A stretch of DNA of 64,000 nt. Origin: Tretioscincus oriximinensis. Lineage: Eukaryota > Chordata > Lepidosauria > Squamata > Gymnophthalmidae. The notes under the pieces are model-generated. The model saw only the letters and a list, made by a program, of their open reading frames with translations, was not told the DNA's origin and did not search any database. The stretch is taken from assembly GCA_022410635.1 (NCBI GenBank), contig JAJVDF010000029.1:1632686-1696685 (forward strand), given 5' to 3'. The position numbers and the translations under genes are program-made. Below are positions 33,350-45,145 of the stretch, one piece after another (the stretch's first letter is position 1; each line of letters opens with the position of its first letter).

Positions 33350-33840
33350 ATTAATTAATTNATTCATTCATTCATTCATTTAAAATGATTTATATCCCAC
33401 CCTTCACCGTTGATCCCAGGGCAGGTACCAAAAGATCAAGAAAATTAAAAAAAGATAAATACACATTAATAAAATGTTTTAAAAGATCCACACCTACCCT
33501 CCCTTCATCCCACCCTCCCTGGAAAGACACAGGGAACTATAAAAGTCAAAAGCCTGGGTGCATTGAGAGGTTTACAAGGCAGCAAAAACTTTACAATTAC
33601 GGCACCTGGAAAGCCTTGAGAGGGAGGCTGTTCCAAAGTGTGGGGGCAACCACAGAGAAGGCCCTCTTAGGTGCCCCTAGCCTTGTATCTCTGCAAGGGG
33701 CGGAATTACCAGAGCAGATTTTTAAGGACTGGTGTAATGTGTGTTCGGCTAGAGACTCCCCTAGTGTTGCATTCTGCACTAGTTCCAGCTTCCAGATGAT
33801 TTTCAAGGGCAGGCCTATATAGACTGCTTCATGTACAGCA
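33350..33840 (-). mobile_element. L2-type LINE, RT C-terminus plus 3' end
   Basis: The minus frame at 33597-33887 reads PLKIIWKLELVQNATLGE and APKRAFSVVAPTLWNSLPLK, the conserved end of L2 ORF2 (LVQNAAARLL...RAFSVAAPKLWNSLP). The 3' end is GAAGGGTGGGATATAAATCA followed by a (TGAA)n tail at 33360-33378. About 490 bp, 5'-truncated, with an internal gap. Confidence 0.85.
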
Positions 33841-34160
33841 GTCAAGTGAAGAAGAAGAACCAGGTTTTTATATCCCGCTTTTCTCACTCAGAGGTACTCA
33901 AAGTGGCTTACAAGGGTATTTTTTGCCCAATGGCTTGCATTCTATCTTTCCCACCAAGCTGTGGTGATTCCCATTTATCTAGTTGCAGTCAGTTGCAATG
34001 TCTTGCAATTCTTGCTTTCAAATAGCTGGGTTGGCTAGAGCTACAGGCTAGTAGAATGTGCTCACCCTTCCCCATGTCTGACAAAGGGCTTTGAAACCTG
34101 ATCTTCCTGATGAGAGACCATCTCCTTAGTGACTGAGCCATTCATGCTTGCGAAGTCTGG
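33841..34160 (-). mobile_element. tRNA-derived SINE, near full length
   Basis: On the minus strand: tRNA-like head ATGGCTCAGTCACTAAGGAG (box A) and AGGTTTCAAAGCCC (box B), then a unique body, then the tail GTAAGCCACTTTGAGTACCT, GGGATATAAAAACCTGGTTC and (TTC)n. The tail resembles an L2-type LINE end, which suggests L2-driven retroposition. Same family as at 18.5, 52.4 and 52.8 kb. Confidence 0.8.
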
Positions 34161-34399
34161 AGGTATGATTCTATTAGTAAGATTCTTATCCTGTTCAGAT
34201 TGCTAAATGCAGATGCTGCCTGCTATAGCTACTGCAGAACAAGCAAATCCAGAATTACTAATTCAGAACCCGCAAGGTAAATACAGAAAGTGCCAAAGAT
34301 GTTTCTGAAAATATTCTCACCCACCACTCATACCCCATTATGCATCTTCTTTGATTAGTTTGCAAAATTTGCAAACACTATATAAATTATGCTCAACAC

Positions 34400-34600
34400 A
34401 TTAAATCCCTGATGATTATGTTTATGGAGACTAGCAAAACGAAGGAAGCACGTTACTCAAACACATATGGCTATCAGAGCACAGAGTATGGAGAACGTCA
34501 TATGACAATTTCTTAGTTTCTGTCAACCATATTATTTTCTGCCTTGTTATAATTTTAATGTGTATAATTTTGTGTGACCAATATGTAGCTGTAGTTATCA
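34400..34600 (-). repeat. Inverted-repeat partner B (~200 bp)
   Basis: The reverse complement matches 31089-31285, with an 18-base insertion near 34450-34470. Together the two enclose 3.1 kb. Confidence 0.75.
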
Positions 34601-34604
34601 TACA

Positions 34605-37134
34605 TACTTGGTAGTAAGAAGGGAGAAACAAGAGAATGTTAGTATAAATATATTTAAAATTTAGGGCATACAGTTCAAGGGTGCCAGATGGCTATATGAT
34701 GCTGCAGTACTATGATAAGGGTGGGACTGGGACATTTTGATGAGAAGGCAAGGGGAATTGATTATGGAAGAAAGTTGCATTTGCAATTGCAAATCAACCC
34801 CATCAAGTCATTCTGAGTAAAATAAAAAACAATCTTATTGTATCATATGATTCTTTTGTTTCTGCCCTGGAAATGGCAGAGTATTATACTACTATTTCAC
34901 TTCTATTATGTTTCCAGTCTAAAGTCAAGTTTTATTTTTAACATTCTCAAATAATAAGCACAAATTTGGATGAACACAATTTTTATTTGCTAATTTGTGC
35001 ATATTTCAAATACATGCAGTTACTTACGACTTGTATAACACTATTGTCTCTAGCATGGCTTGCTCTTATATCTTTAGGAAAGTGGAATTTTCCATATTTA
35101 TACAATCCCAGAAGCCTGCAATATGGAAATATTATATTAACTGACTTATATTAGTAATGTGGGTCTTCTTTCTAAAGCGTTACTGACATTAGTAGACTGG
35201 GGTTTCATACATGTGCTCTTAAACACTCAAGCTAGAATTAAATGGAGCATCTGTGAGGCTCTACAGTATTTGAACACCATGTACATTAATCATATACATC
35301 ATAAAAGTCCCAATTAGTTGAGTTTGACACAGTGGATAGATTCCTTAACACGTGTGATAGATTCCAGATCCTTCAGAAGGAGTGATTGGTTACTGTCATC
35401 TTTGGGGTTGTTTTTTCCTAGTCTAATTCCACATAGATAAACAAAATACCCACAGATCTTTGTTGCAGAGTAAATAGCCTCTGCATATTATCCAATTTAG
35501 CAACCTCCATTTTGTAAAGTCCGAAAGCAATCTCCCTCCAGAGATATAAAATCTGAATATGCAAATTATAAAAAGCCGATTGGCTTTTGGCTAGTTGGTG
35601 ATATGAGAATTGCCAGGATGTGTGAAGGACGGAGAGGGAAACGGAAGGAAGGTTGAAGGTAAATGGGAACATACTTGTGAATGTGTTGCCTCACTTTTTT
35701 TAAAGTGATTTAAAACTTATGGTCGGGAAGCAGCCATAGTTTGTTCCTGAACTCTGCTGAAGATTTTAATCTAGACTTAGAGAATCATAAAGAATATAAG
35801 ATTGTTTCTGTAGTTACTTGTCTAGACTGGCCAATAGATTGAAAATGTTTCAATGACAGGAATGGTCTCACAGTTCCAGAACAAACTATTCTAAGACATC
35901 TTTGCATGGACTTCAAAGACTTTGAAAATGTACCACTATAATGGACCTTTTTTGCAAGGGGATGCTGAAGGTACAAGTATGACCTCATGGGGCGGATTGA
36001 AAGTGATGTTGCTACCAACTCGGTAGAAATCATGTGTGGGGATGTGGCTTAACTTGTTCCAGCTATAAGTGCAGAAAAGGCCTTAGATTGTTGCCCATCA
36101 GGAAAGCAATCAGGCAAGAAACTTATAGATCATTCACTCTGGGCTTCTGGAAAAGTGTCAAAAATTTTTTGTATTTCTATTTTGCTGGTCTTCCAAAGTA
36201 GCAGCTGATCAGCCGGTTGCTTGTTTTCATTTTTGCTGCTTTTGTTAAAATTCCTTCAAGCACATTATAATATTCTCTGTGTTTTTACTTGCTTTGTGAA
36301 TGTCTGTGTTGGGTGAAAAGCAGCATGTAATATAAATAATAAGCAATATGCCAAAGCATGTTTGGGGTCCTACTGTGCTAAACACTGTCCACGCATACCC
36401 AAAATATTGAATAACATTCTGAGCAAAATATACAGAAATAGCGCTGAGTTCTGAATAATACCAAATAATAAGACCTTGAAAAAAAATCAGCCACTGAACT
36501 AAATAGTTTAATACTGTAGAGTGTCATTAAATAATATATTTAATTCATTGTGTGATGGATTTGCATTCTTTACCTCAACTGCTGAATAGAAGCTGAATGT
36601 TAGTGATTTTCTGGGATAAATTAAATATATCTTTTGACAATCTCCTTTGGACATAGAACCAGAAACTTTTTGATGTGTCTATATTTTAAGTGTAGTTCCA
36701 CATGCTACCTTAAAATGGTTTAAATGAGGATTTTTAAAGTCACAACCACGTTTATGTGCCAAAATCAAATCTCTTCCACTTTTTAGGCAGGAAAATATCC
36801 TGTTGTGCCTGTACCTTTCTGTGCTTACTTCCAGCCTNTGGACTGTTTGCTGGCTCCACACTTGGAAAACTATTCCAGGGCTATCCCAATGCTGGCTCAG
36901 AAGACCACGTGAAGATCAATTTCAGTGGTGCGAAGTCTAATTATCGTTCGATTTTCTTTGTTACAGTGCAAACTATGAACTGCAAATATATCTTCTAATG
37001 TGTGCACCTGTATAACCCCCCCCACACACACACACACACACAAACAAAATGGGTTCCCAGCGCAAAGGGCCATTGATGGGATAATTTAGTAATTAGTTTG
37101 CTTTATGCATTGTTATAATTATAATATTTTTTGG
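34605..37134. other. No recognised feature
   Basis: About 2.5 kb of AT-rich sequence with a (AC)n microsatellite at 37021-37042. Open frames are 60-84 codons with no domain. Confidence 0.4.
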
Positions 37135-37339
37135 ACTATAAGACACATTGGACCATAAGATGCACCTAGATTTTAGAGGAGGATTCAGATTCTTTTTCCA
37201 TATTTGAGCTGTTGCTACTGCGAGCTTTGTGAACATTTCTACCTTGTGGGTAATTTTGATACATTTGGATCATAAGACGCACAAACATTTTCATCCCACT
37301 TTGTGGGGAAATAAAGTCCGTCTTATATACTGAAAAATA
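37135..37339. mobile_element. MITE with 'ACTATAAGAC' inverted ends
   Basis: Left end TATTTTTTGGACTATAAGAC and right end GTCTTATATACTGAAAAATA are inverted complements. Inside, CATAAGATGCACC and CATAAGACGCACAAA repeat the same theme. A common vertebrate MITE structure; I cannot assign the superfamily and saw no clear target duplication. Confidence 0.65.
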
Positions 37340-37819
37340 TGATAATTAATTCTGATCTTTCAAGTACCAGTATTTTTTAAAAAAATATCATGTACAGATA
37401 TGTTAGAAAACCTTGCTCCCTCACCTAAAAATATTTTCCAATTTTCCTTCATAATAAATTAAGTTGGTTAATATTTCCTCTTAACATAAAGGAATTTCCT
37501 CTCTTTTATAGAAATAAGCATGCAATAGTTTGACAAACTGCATGCAGAATTAATCACAATTTGGCAGCTTCTTCCAACCAGCAATCATCAAATGATAAGA
37601 TTTAACAAGGAGAACTCAACAGATATCAGTGTGCAATGGTAAGATCATTTTTAGGTGAATCAGACTTTTAAGAGAACAGGACATACTACAGGAGAAGCAA
37701 TGGAAAGAGTTTTTTTACTCCCATGACACCATCCTGTCTTTAGTTAGTTGAAACATACACTGTCAGGAGACAGAATGCAGTCCTTGAAGCTGATGGCAGG
37801 AGAGTTACAAACGAAAAGA

Positions 37820-38130
37820 GAAAGTATATTTTTTTAATCCAGCAGATGGTTGATCTAAAGAATTTACTACCAGAAGGAGGCTTTAGGAAAAGATTAGACA
37901 AATTAATGGAGGACAGTTTTATCTATGGCTACTAGAATAGAAGCATAGGTACTGTCTCCAGTATAGACAGATAGAGGGGATGTTTCNAAATGCTTCAAAA
38001 GCAGGTGAAGGCTTTGCCTTTTGTCTTCTCCTTGAGAATGTCCAGAACAGAAACTGGTGGCTCATCATGAGACAGGATCCTAGATTAGATAGACTATGGC
38101 CTGNTCCAGCAAGGCTCTTTTATGTTTTTA
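37820..38130 (+). mobile_element. CR1-type LINE 3' end (diverged)
   Basis: AGAAGGAGGCTTTAGGAAAA, AGATTAGACAAATTAATGGA, GAGACAGGATCCTAGATTAG and TCCAGCAAGGCTCTTTTATG follow the CR1 order from ORF2 end through the 3' UTR. Two N calls. Confidence 0.7.
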
Positions 38131-39424
38131 CAAGTATTTAAGTTTGCAAAATCAGGCTTAATTTGGGCAATTGGGCACCCAAGGTAGTGCTGAAGGGGAA
38201 GTAGTGGCATGTAGACATTGACAGGTGACGGTAGTGTGAGCCATGCTCTGCATGCATCGGCAGTGGTGGGCATTGGCAGGTGATGTAATTGGGACAGGTT
38301 CTGAAGGCTTCCCCCTCTGAAGGCTTCCCTCTTCACCATGTTTGGCCGATAGCTGGGCAGTCCATGTCACTGTCACCACAGGTGCACGTGTGCCAAGTCC
38401 AAACCCTGTCATTGAAGTGTTTCCTATTAATAACAGATGTGCTTAAGACAATTATTGTCAGTGGGTAGCCATGATATGTATTTTGGTCTCTTGATCATCA
38501 CCCAAATAATAATAATAAACTCAANTATTAATAAATCCAGGGAAAAGATATTATGTTCTGTTTCTGCCTCTTTTCTTCTTGATACTCATTGTATCTTTAT
38601 AATTCCTATTCTTGCTGGCTTTGAAAAATCTGGTTATTTTTATTGATTGTAACAGAATGGTCACAGAAATTATTTTAAATTGTTTTGCTGCTTTGAGATG
38701 TGAAACTGTTGAGTGTGAAATGTCTCTCAGCTGGTGGCATCTGGCAGGATCTTTTCTTAAATAACATATATCAACCCACTAGGCTCCATGTAAGCTGCTA
38801 GGGTTTGGGCCTAAATGAGAGAGCTAGCATGCAAATTGAAAATAAAACACTCCAGGAAATAATTAAGTATTTTTTGTCTCATGAATCTGACAAGATCCTT
38901 TCATTTTTTTTCTCCCTTTCAGCTTGTAATTCTATAGAATGCAACCAATGAATCTCTATCAGATACGAATCTCAAATGAAACAAGATATACCCAGCAAAT
39001 GTGGTCTGTCCCTCTATGCATGATTGGAGCAGCTTGATAATGTCATTCATGCTAGAATCATGCAGCTATAATGGATGCGTAATAGCCAAATCTATCACAG
39101 GTTGCAAATCTGTCACAGGTTGCAAATCTATAGAAATGAGTAGAATTACACCAAGATGAATTTGGTCTTCTCTCCTTCCGCCTTTCTTTTTTTAAAAATT
39201 ATGGCCTTTCACACTGGTAGGCAGAGATTTATTGTTTCTNTTCTATTATTCTCAATAGGAGGTCTAGAGCTAAACTTTGTTTGGATGGTATTCTCTTTTT
39301 CTACGTGTTTCCACAACTTCAATTGATGGTGCCTAGCAAAAACTCCAGGGATGCCGTTTAAAGGATTTTTCTTCCTCATTTTCTTTTGGGATGCTTTAAC
39401 CCATCTCTGCACCAGAGGATAAGT
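38131..39424. other. No recognised feature
   Basis: Contains a small direct duplication (CTGAAGGCTTCCC at about 38303 and 38318). No gene or element recognised. Confidence 0.4.
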
Positions 39425-39955
39425 GGGTATATATCAGATATTTAGAATGGCATGACACAAAAATTTGTTACAGATCATTTTAATCTCCCAGGACATTCCA
39501 TCTTGGACTTCAGAACAGCAGTCCTTCAACAACAACAATTACAGAGAAGATCTGAAAGAGAAGGAGGAGAATTGGAATATATTCACAAATTCCAGCCCAT
39601 TGTCAAGGAGCTGAGTGGAGACAATTATGTTTTGGCATGCTACATGTATTATTATATCTTAGCNTCTTGAGGGCTCTCTTTGGGTGTTTTTCTCTCCACT
39701 TATCTGCATCTTTTTAGACTGGAACATTCTTGTTTACACTTTCTTTGCCCAGGAAGTCTTAACAAATCTCATCATACTGTACTTGACACATTACCTCCAC
39801 ATGCATTTGCATTTCTGTTGCTATTCAGAAATTGCTATCCAGCTTGCTATAAATGTTTGTCCCTAGACACTTGTTAATTACATAGCATCTGAAGTAGACT
39901 TGTCTACAAAGGCTCATCCTGCCTATCTTTTTCTTGTTAGTATCTAAGGTACTAT
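39425..39955 (+). mobile_element. Penelope-like element, endonuclease end plus tail
   Basis: The frame at 39452 reads VTDHFNLPGHSILDFRTAVL and LEYIHKFQPIVKELSGDN, matching residues 86-140 of the main copy's endonuclease. The tail at 39889-39950 has GCATCTGAAGTAGACTTGTC then TACAAAGGCTCATCC and TCTTGTTAGTATCTAAGG, with one hammerhead core strand damaged. 5'-truncated. Confidence 0.8.
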
Positions 39956-40330
39956 TTTTATTTATTTACATTTTTATATCGCGCTATACTCGAAGGTCTC
40001 AGGGTAGTTAACAATAAAATCACAATTAACATGTTAAAAGAAGCAGCCACATCTAAAAACAGGAAGAGACAGCAGTTTTCTCAGCCAAAGGCCAAGCCAA
40101 AGAGGTGCATCTTCAAACATTTTCTGAAAGTGCACAGGGATGGTGATTGAAGTACCTCCATAGCCTGGGGGCTGCCACAGAGAAGGTGGTACAATCAGGA
40201 GAGCCTCCACTGCAGATCTTAAGGCATGAGCAGGCTCATATGGGAGAAGGCATTCCTTTAGATATTTGGGGCCCAAGTTATGTAAAGCTTTATAGGTAAG
40301 AGTTAATACCTTGACTTGGGCTCATCTAAC
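39956..40330 (-). mobile_element. L2-type LINE 3' part
   Basis: The minus strand ends CCTGAGACCTTCGAGTATAG and CGCGATATAAAAATGTAAATAAATAAAAA. The frame at 40034-40276 holds GPKYLKECLLPYEPAHALRS, the block also present at 1.0 kb. It follows a PLE end directly. Confidence 0.75.
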
Positions 40331-40350
40331 ATAAGTTGCTGAAAGTGATA

Positions 40351-41630
40351 CAGGTTAAACCTCATTATAACGAACATCAATGGATTGGGTGGATGTGTTT
40401 ATTATAACGAAACCCACTCATTGTAACTAACATTGTTCATACAGGCATTCTTCTGGGATTTTCAAATTTGTTTGTTACACTGAGAATTTTGTCATATCTT
40501 TTTTAAAATATTTTTATTGATTTTCCACCAAAATAACAAATAAAACTATTGATTCATACATCAAGATTGAAAACAAAACTGTAGCATCAACGTAATAAAA
40601 ATAAATATTCAATCTCAAGTCACACATAATTAAACACATCTATTCCCTCCACCCACCCACCCCCACTGAGAGAAGATAAATACTATAACAATCAAATATT
40701 TTTCTATGTTCTGAGTGATAATTCAATTGCTGCCAATAATTCAGGGCCTCCCCACCTGTTTGATTGGCAATATGTCAATAATTTTGCCCAATTCCTCATC
40801 CATTTATTTTTGGTTTTTGTATTAACATCTCTCAATTCCATCACAAAATCACCTAGGCGCTGGACAGCCAAATAATGTTGCCAGAGACTCATTTGAAATT
40901 TTGATGAATCTTTCCACCCATATGCCACGACTGCCTGTGCTGCCATCGTCATTTGTTCAATCTGAAAAAACACTAACTCTTTAGATTGGTTTATGAGATA
41001 TCCCAAAATATTTACTATTTCAATCCATATACTATTCCCAAAATATCTTATTATTGGACATTCCCATATTAAATGAAGATATATCACTCTTGTCCTGCAC
41101 CCATGCCACACATAGGAGTTACATTATGGCTGATAAGTGATACTTGGCAAGGAGTCCTGTACCATCTACTCACAATTTTAAGTTGTAATTCCTTAACTCT
41201 AGTATTCTTAATTCTCTCAATCTTCTCCCATTTATCATTTCTTCCTCATTTATCACTAGATCGGTTGTCCATATGTTTGTCCACGATATTAAGTTATCAC
41301 AATCGTAATCAATAGTTAACTTATAAAGCAGCCCTNCCATTCCCTTCGGATCGTTAAGACCATTAATAAAGATATCCTCCATTCTGGTATTAACCATATT
41401 CATTTCCNTACACTGTTGAATCTTATTTCTTACTTGTAATGTTTGTAACCAATCATCTTTGGTTGCCCAGAATCCTATTCAGATCATTATAGGATATAAT
41501 ACTCCCATCTGGTCGGAATAAATAAGCATTTTTATATTATGTACTTTTAGTTTTGTTAAATCTCCAAAAGAAAGAATATTTCCGTCTCTGTTGAGAATTT
41601 TGTCATATCGAGGTTCTTTATAACAGGGAT
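40351..41630 (+). mobile_element. Tigger-like DNA transposon remnant interrupted by L1
   Basis: The left part (40351-40498) starts CAGGTTAAACCTCATTATAA and repeats ATTATAACGAAAC. The right part (41610-41630) resumes with GAGGTTCTTTATAAC. Repeated GTTATAACGAGGTT-like ends are typical of Tigger/pogo elements. The right terminus appears lost. Interrupted by the L1 insertion at 40499-41591. Confidence 0.5.
40499..41591 (-). mobile_element. 5'-truncated L1 LINE with 18-bp target duplication
   Basis: The flanks are identical: TGAGAATTTTGTCATATC at 40481-40498 and 41592-41609. On the minus strand the frame at 40704-41111 (135 codons) encodes MWHGCRTRVIYLHLIWECPI and later NKWMRNWAKLLTYCQSNRW. That is the C-terminal Cys/His-Trp region of L1 ORF2. 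A second frame piece (41170-41403) lies upstream with a frameshift between. The poly(A) end is TTTTTTAAAATATTTTTATTG on the plus strand. About 1.1 kb of an L1 that is normally 6-7 kb. Confidence 0.85.
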
Positions 41631-41661
41631 GGCAATATGTGAATTATTTGTATACAATATA

Positions 41662-42021
41662 TTGCTTGTCAATAAATTAGAACATCATGGAAAAGGTATT
41701 TCAGAAATTCAAATAATGAAACTCAATCAGTTAGATTCATTACACACAGAGTGATATATTTCAAGGATTTATTTCTTTGATTAGCGTGTGACACCATGAG
41801 TCTACATTATTGTACTTTCTCACAGTATTTTAATTTTTGGATATTCTGACTTTGGGGGGTTTCATTAACTGAAAGCCAAGATAATCAACACTAAAATAAA
41901 CAAATGCTTGAAATAGATCACTCTGTGTGTAATTAATCTATATAACTGATGAGTTTCATTGTTTAAATTACTGAAATAAATTAAGTTTTCCCTGATATTC
42001 TAATTTATTGAGATGCACCAA
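41662..42021. mobile_element. Palindromic Tc1/mariner element with TA flanks
   Basis: Flanked by TA (41660-41661, 42022-42023). The left arm (TTGCTTGTCAATAAATTAGA, CATTACACACAGAGTGATAT) pairs with the right arm, whose reverse complement reads TTGGTGCATCTCAATAAATT and ATTACACACAGAGTGATCTA. Arms are about 135-150 bp, longer than ordinary TIRs. The left tip has lost a few bases. No transposase. Confidence 0.8.
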
Positions 42022-42023
42022 TA

Positions 42024-43584
42024 CATGCTAGTGCTTCCTGCTTATCATATACTGTGCTATTCCAGATGGATTAATAACAGAATGTTGTATGGCTGTAAGG
42101 CTCTCTTTGTAGCACCTTTCACAGACACAAAATTCTGAGTATTTTTTAAAATCATATTAACCCATTTGATGTCTCTCATTATAAAGTGTGGAACCAAGCT
42201 GACAGTGACATATTTTTAAGTAACAAGATTTCATGCTGAACCTCAGCATCATCTTTTCCATCCTATGTTTACATCTTCACAATTTCAGAAAGGGAGANAA
42301 ATGTTCTTTCCAGTCTTATTTGGTGCCTCTCAAGCCTTGAATTTCTCCACATTTCACTTTCCATCTAGCTGCTCCATTCCTTACTCTCCCTTGGAGACCC
42401 AGCTTAAATTTTCAGGGACTATAAAGATTTTTAGTGCGTATACTTTGTATTTTGCTCTTCATTGCAGTAACTTGCCGTGAGTTCTTGAGGTATAGGGTGA
42501 GATAAAAATATAAATAAAGTAAATAAATTTGGCTTAGCATTTTAATTAATACAAACAAACCTAAGGTATTGTCTAACCGTAATATTCTGCTATCTTGCTG
42601 TCCTCTGCTGTTTCTCTTCTTTAGCTCACTATATAATACGCTTCTGGCCCTGTTCTGATAGGACACTTTAGTCTGATTTGGGAGGAAAGGAGATGGAATT
42701 TGGATCGAGTTCCATTTCTTTTCCTTCTCCCCAAATTAGATTTTTCAACCAGACTGTGCCGGCAATCTAAACAATGTCGGATAGAAGCAGCCACTTCTGG
42801 GCTGAAAGCCCTTCCTCTATCCAAAAGCTACCTGTGGATGTACCTAAGAGATGCATGTATGGGTGAAGAGGCTGCAGTTTCTTTCCCTATAATAGTCTCC
42901 TCTCCACAGCAGCAGCAATTTCAAGCTATTCCTGCAAACTAGAGCTGGCTCATCCATTTTCCTAACAGTCTTGCCCTGCCCTGTTTTTCCAGTGGCTGAT
43001 ATTTGTAAACTGTGCAGTTATTGCCTTTGGAAATGCCCATTCACTATTACATATTTGGGCTGGCAGTTCTAGGGAATGGCAGACTTCTGAATGATGTGGT
43101 AGTGCAAAGGCATACTAGTTTCAAATCATTTATTTCTGTGACTAAATTTTTACATGGGTAAAATAATGCTTCTAGAAAAAAGGTATCTTACAAGAATCTG
43201 GAATCATGGCAAACATCATTTTAGGAGATACATTTCTGATGCCATATGAATATGAAATTATATATGTATGTGTGTTAAAAATCTTTTAAAATTTTGTTTA
43301 CTTACCCCCATTTCTCTAGTCACATGGAGACGTGACCGTTCTGCCTTTACTTAAAGGGATTTTANACCTAAAACTTTGTTGGATTTGAGCATCCTATCCT
43401 CAGACTCCAAGATGGCTGTGAGTTCTGTAGAACTCAGTGAGTTTATTTTCAGTAAACGTGTCATGATAGCAAAATCAGTAGGATTTTAGATCAAAAATCT
43501 TTACTCAGACTATTAGATTGCAATTTTGTCTTCTCAAGAGTATCAAATGTTTAGGAAGTGATAGGATATGGTGCAGATAAAGAA
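42024..43584. other. Mostly unrecognised; one L2-type tail
   Basis: At 42460-42530, CTTGAGGTATAGGGTGAGAT followed by AAATAAAGTAAATAAA is a worn L2-type 3' end. The rest has no recognised element. Confidence 0.4.
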
Positions 43585-43990
43585 CATAAAAACATAAGAA
43601 GAGCAATACCGGATCAGGCCATAGCCCATCTAGTCCAGCATTCTGTCTCACACAGAGGCCCACCAGATGCACTTGGGCAGTCTGAACAGAAGAAGGCAAG
43701 ATATTCACCTGTTGAAGACTCCCTGCAAATGGTATTTCAGGAGTCCTGCCTGTTGCTCCATCCTGGAGGCAACATCCAGACATCCATCCTAGTATCCGCT
43801 TATACCCTTGGTGTCCATAAACCTGTCTAGTCCTGTCTTGAAACTATCCAAGCTGTTAGCTACCACTACCTCTTTAGGAAGTAAATTCCACAGGCCGATG
43901 ACCCTCTGGGTGAAAAAATATTTTTCTTTGTCTGTTTTCACTTTTCTACCCATCAGCAATATTTTCTTCCTAAGGTCAAATGCCTGAAAT
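43585..43990 (-). mobile_element. CR1-type LINE, RT end plus 3' UTR
   Basis: The minus frame at 43789-43995 holds FFTQRVIGLWNLLPKEVVVA and NSLDSFKTGLDRFMDTKGIS, followed by the 3' UTR and a (TTCTTATG)-type end (plus: GAACATAAAAACATAAGAAG at 43583). Very similar to the copy at 63.7 kb. Confidence 0.85.
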
Positions 43991-44992
43991 GACAATCACA
44001 CCTAGGTTGGAGTAATAGGTAGGATGCATTTGAGAAGGATGCAATGTTCTGTCATCAGTGGAAGTGCTTTAAATTAGTATGTTTGTGATCAAAAATGGAA
44101 ATTAGAAAGTTGTTGTTTTGAGTGATGATCCCCAAGGGTCTGAAAGTATACTTCAAAGTGGAGCCAGGACATAAACTCTAATTTGTGGACATGTTCCAAA
44201 GAGATTCTGTGAAAACTTTATGCAGTTACTTTAGAAAGTTTAAAATAAATAAATAGGGTTATAACAGCAATAGCTGTCATTTTTCCTGATTCTGTTCTTG
44301 ATTGCTGCCTTTCTTACACATGCATTCTCTAGCCAGAACTTATTTTCCTCAGATGCTTTCAAAGTGCAGCTATTTTCATTTCTTCCATCACACAGAATGG
44401 ACTGTGAATGAAAACACTGCAACAGACATAGTGATAAATTGTAAGAGTGGCAGAGTTTATTTTAGATTGCTGAACCAATTTTAATAAACTTTTTACTTCT
44501 TTCTTATTTATCTTGTTTCATCTCAATTTGATTATTGTTATTTAAGTCTTTCAAAATTCAATTGGAATTAATGCTGTCCAACACAGAGAATGGGTTTCTT
44601 TTATGATAGTTTTCATTTAAGGTGGACACAATCTGCCAAAAAAGAACAATATATTAGTTGGTGTTAGTGAAGGCAGCCAGAAATCTCTCCTCTTGCTGAA
44701 ATCTACTTTATGGGCTTTGAAGTCCACATGGATTTCATATGCTATGTGGACTTCAAAGGAAGTTTATGAACTATCCTTCAGTAGAAAGGTCTTTCAGGTG
44801 TGCTCATTCTTCCTGGCTGCCATTACAAGAGAAAGAGAGGCTTATTTTATCTGCATCACCCATAATGATACTTTGTGATGAATGGTGTATTCCTGCGAGT
44901 GGTAGAGATTTGATTATTTCAATTTCTATCAAGAGAATAGCTCAGGATGCTACACTGAAAAAACCCCATTTCCTTCTCCTTCATGTCCACAA
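43991..44992. other. No recognised feature apart from a 15-bp-stem hairpin
   Basis: At 44715-44758, CTTTGAAGTCCACAT pairs exactly with ATGTGGACTTCAAAG across a 14-base loop. No other signature. Confidence 0.5.
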
Positions 44993-45145
44993 AGTCTAGC
45001 AAGGGGGGCTCACAGCGCTTTAGAAACTAACTAGAGAAAGGTTGAGGGCATGATCTTTTGTAGACAAGTCTCTTTCTTCAGATCTGCCACTACCTTTCTC
45101 TTGTTAGTCTCTAGTGCTATGAGCCCCCCCTTGCTAGAACTGATG
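44993..45145 (-). mobile_element. Penelope-like element ends, inverted arrangement
   Basis: CTAGCAAGGGGGGCTCACAG and ACTAACTAGAGAAAGGT on the left are the inverted complement of ACCTTTCTCTTGTTAGTCTC and GAGCCCCCCCTTGCTAG on the right, giving about 47-bp inverted arms. The centre in minus orientation reads ATCTGAAGAAAGAGACTTGT, the hammerhead-like tail motif. Confidence 0.7.
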
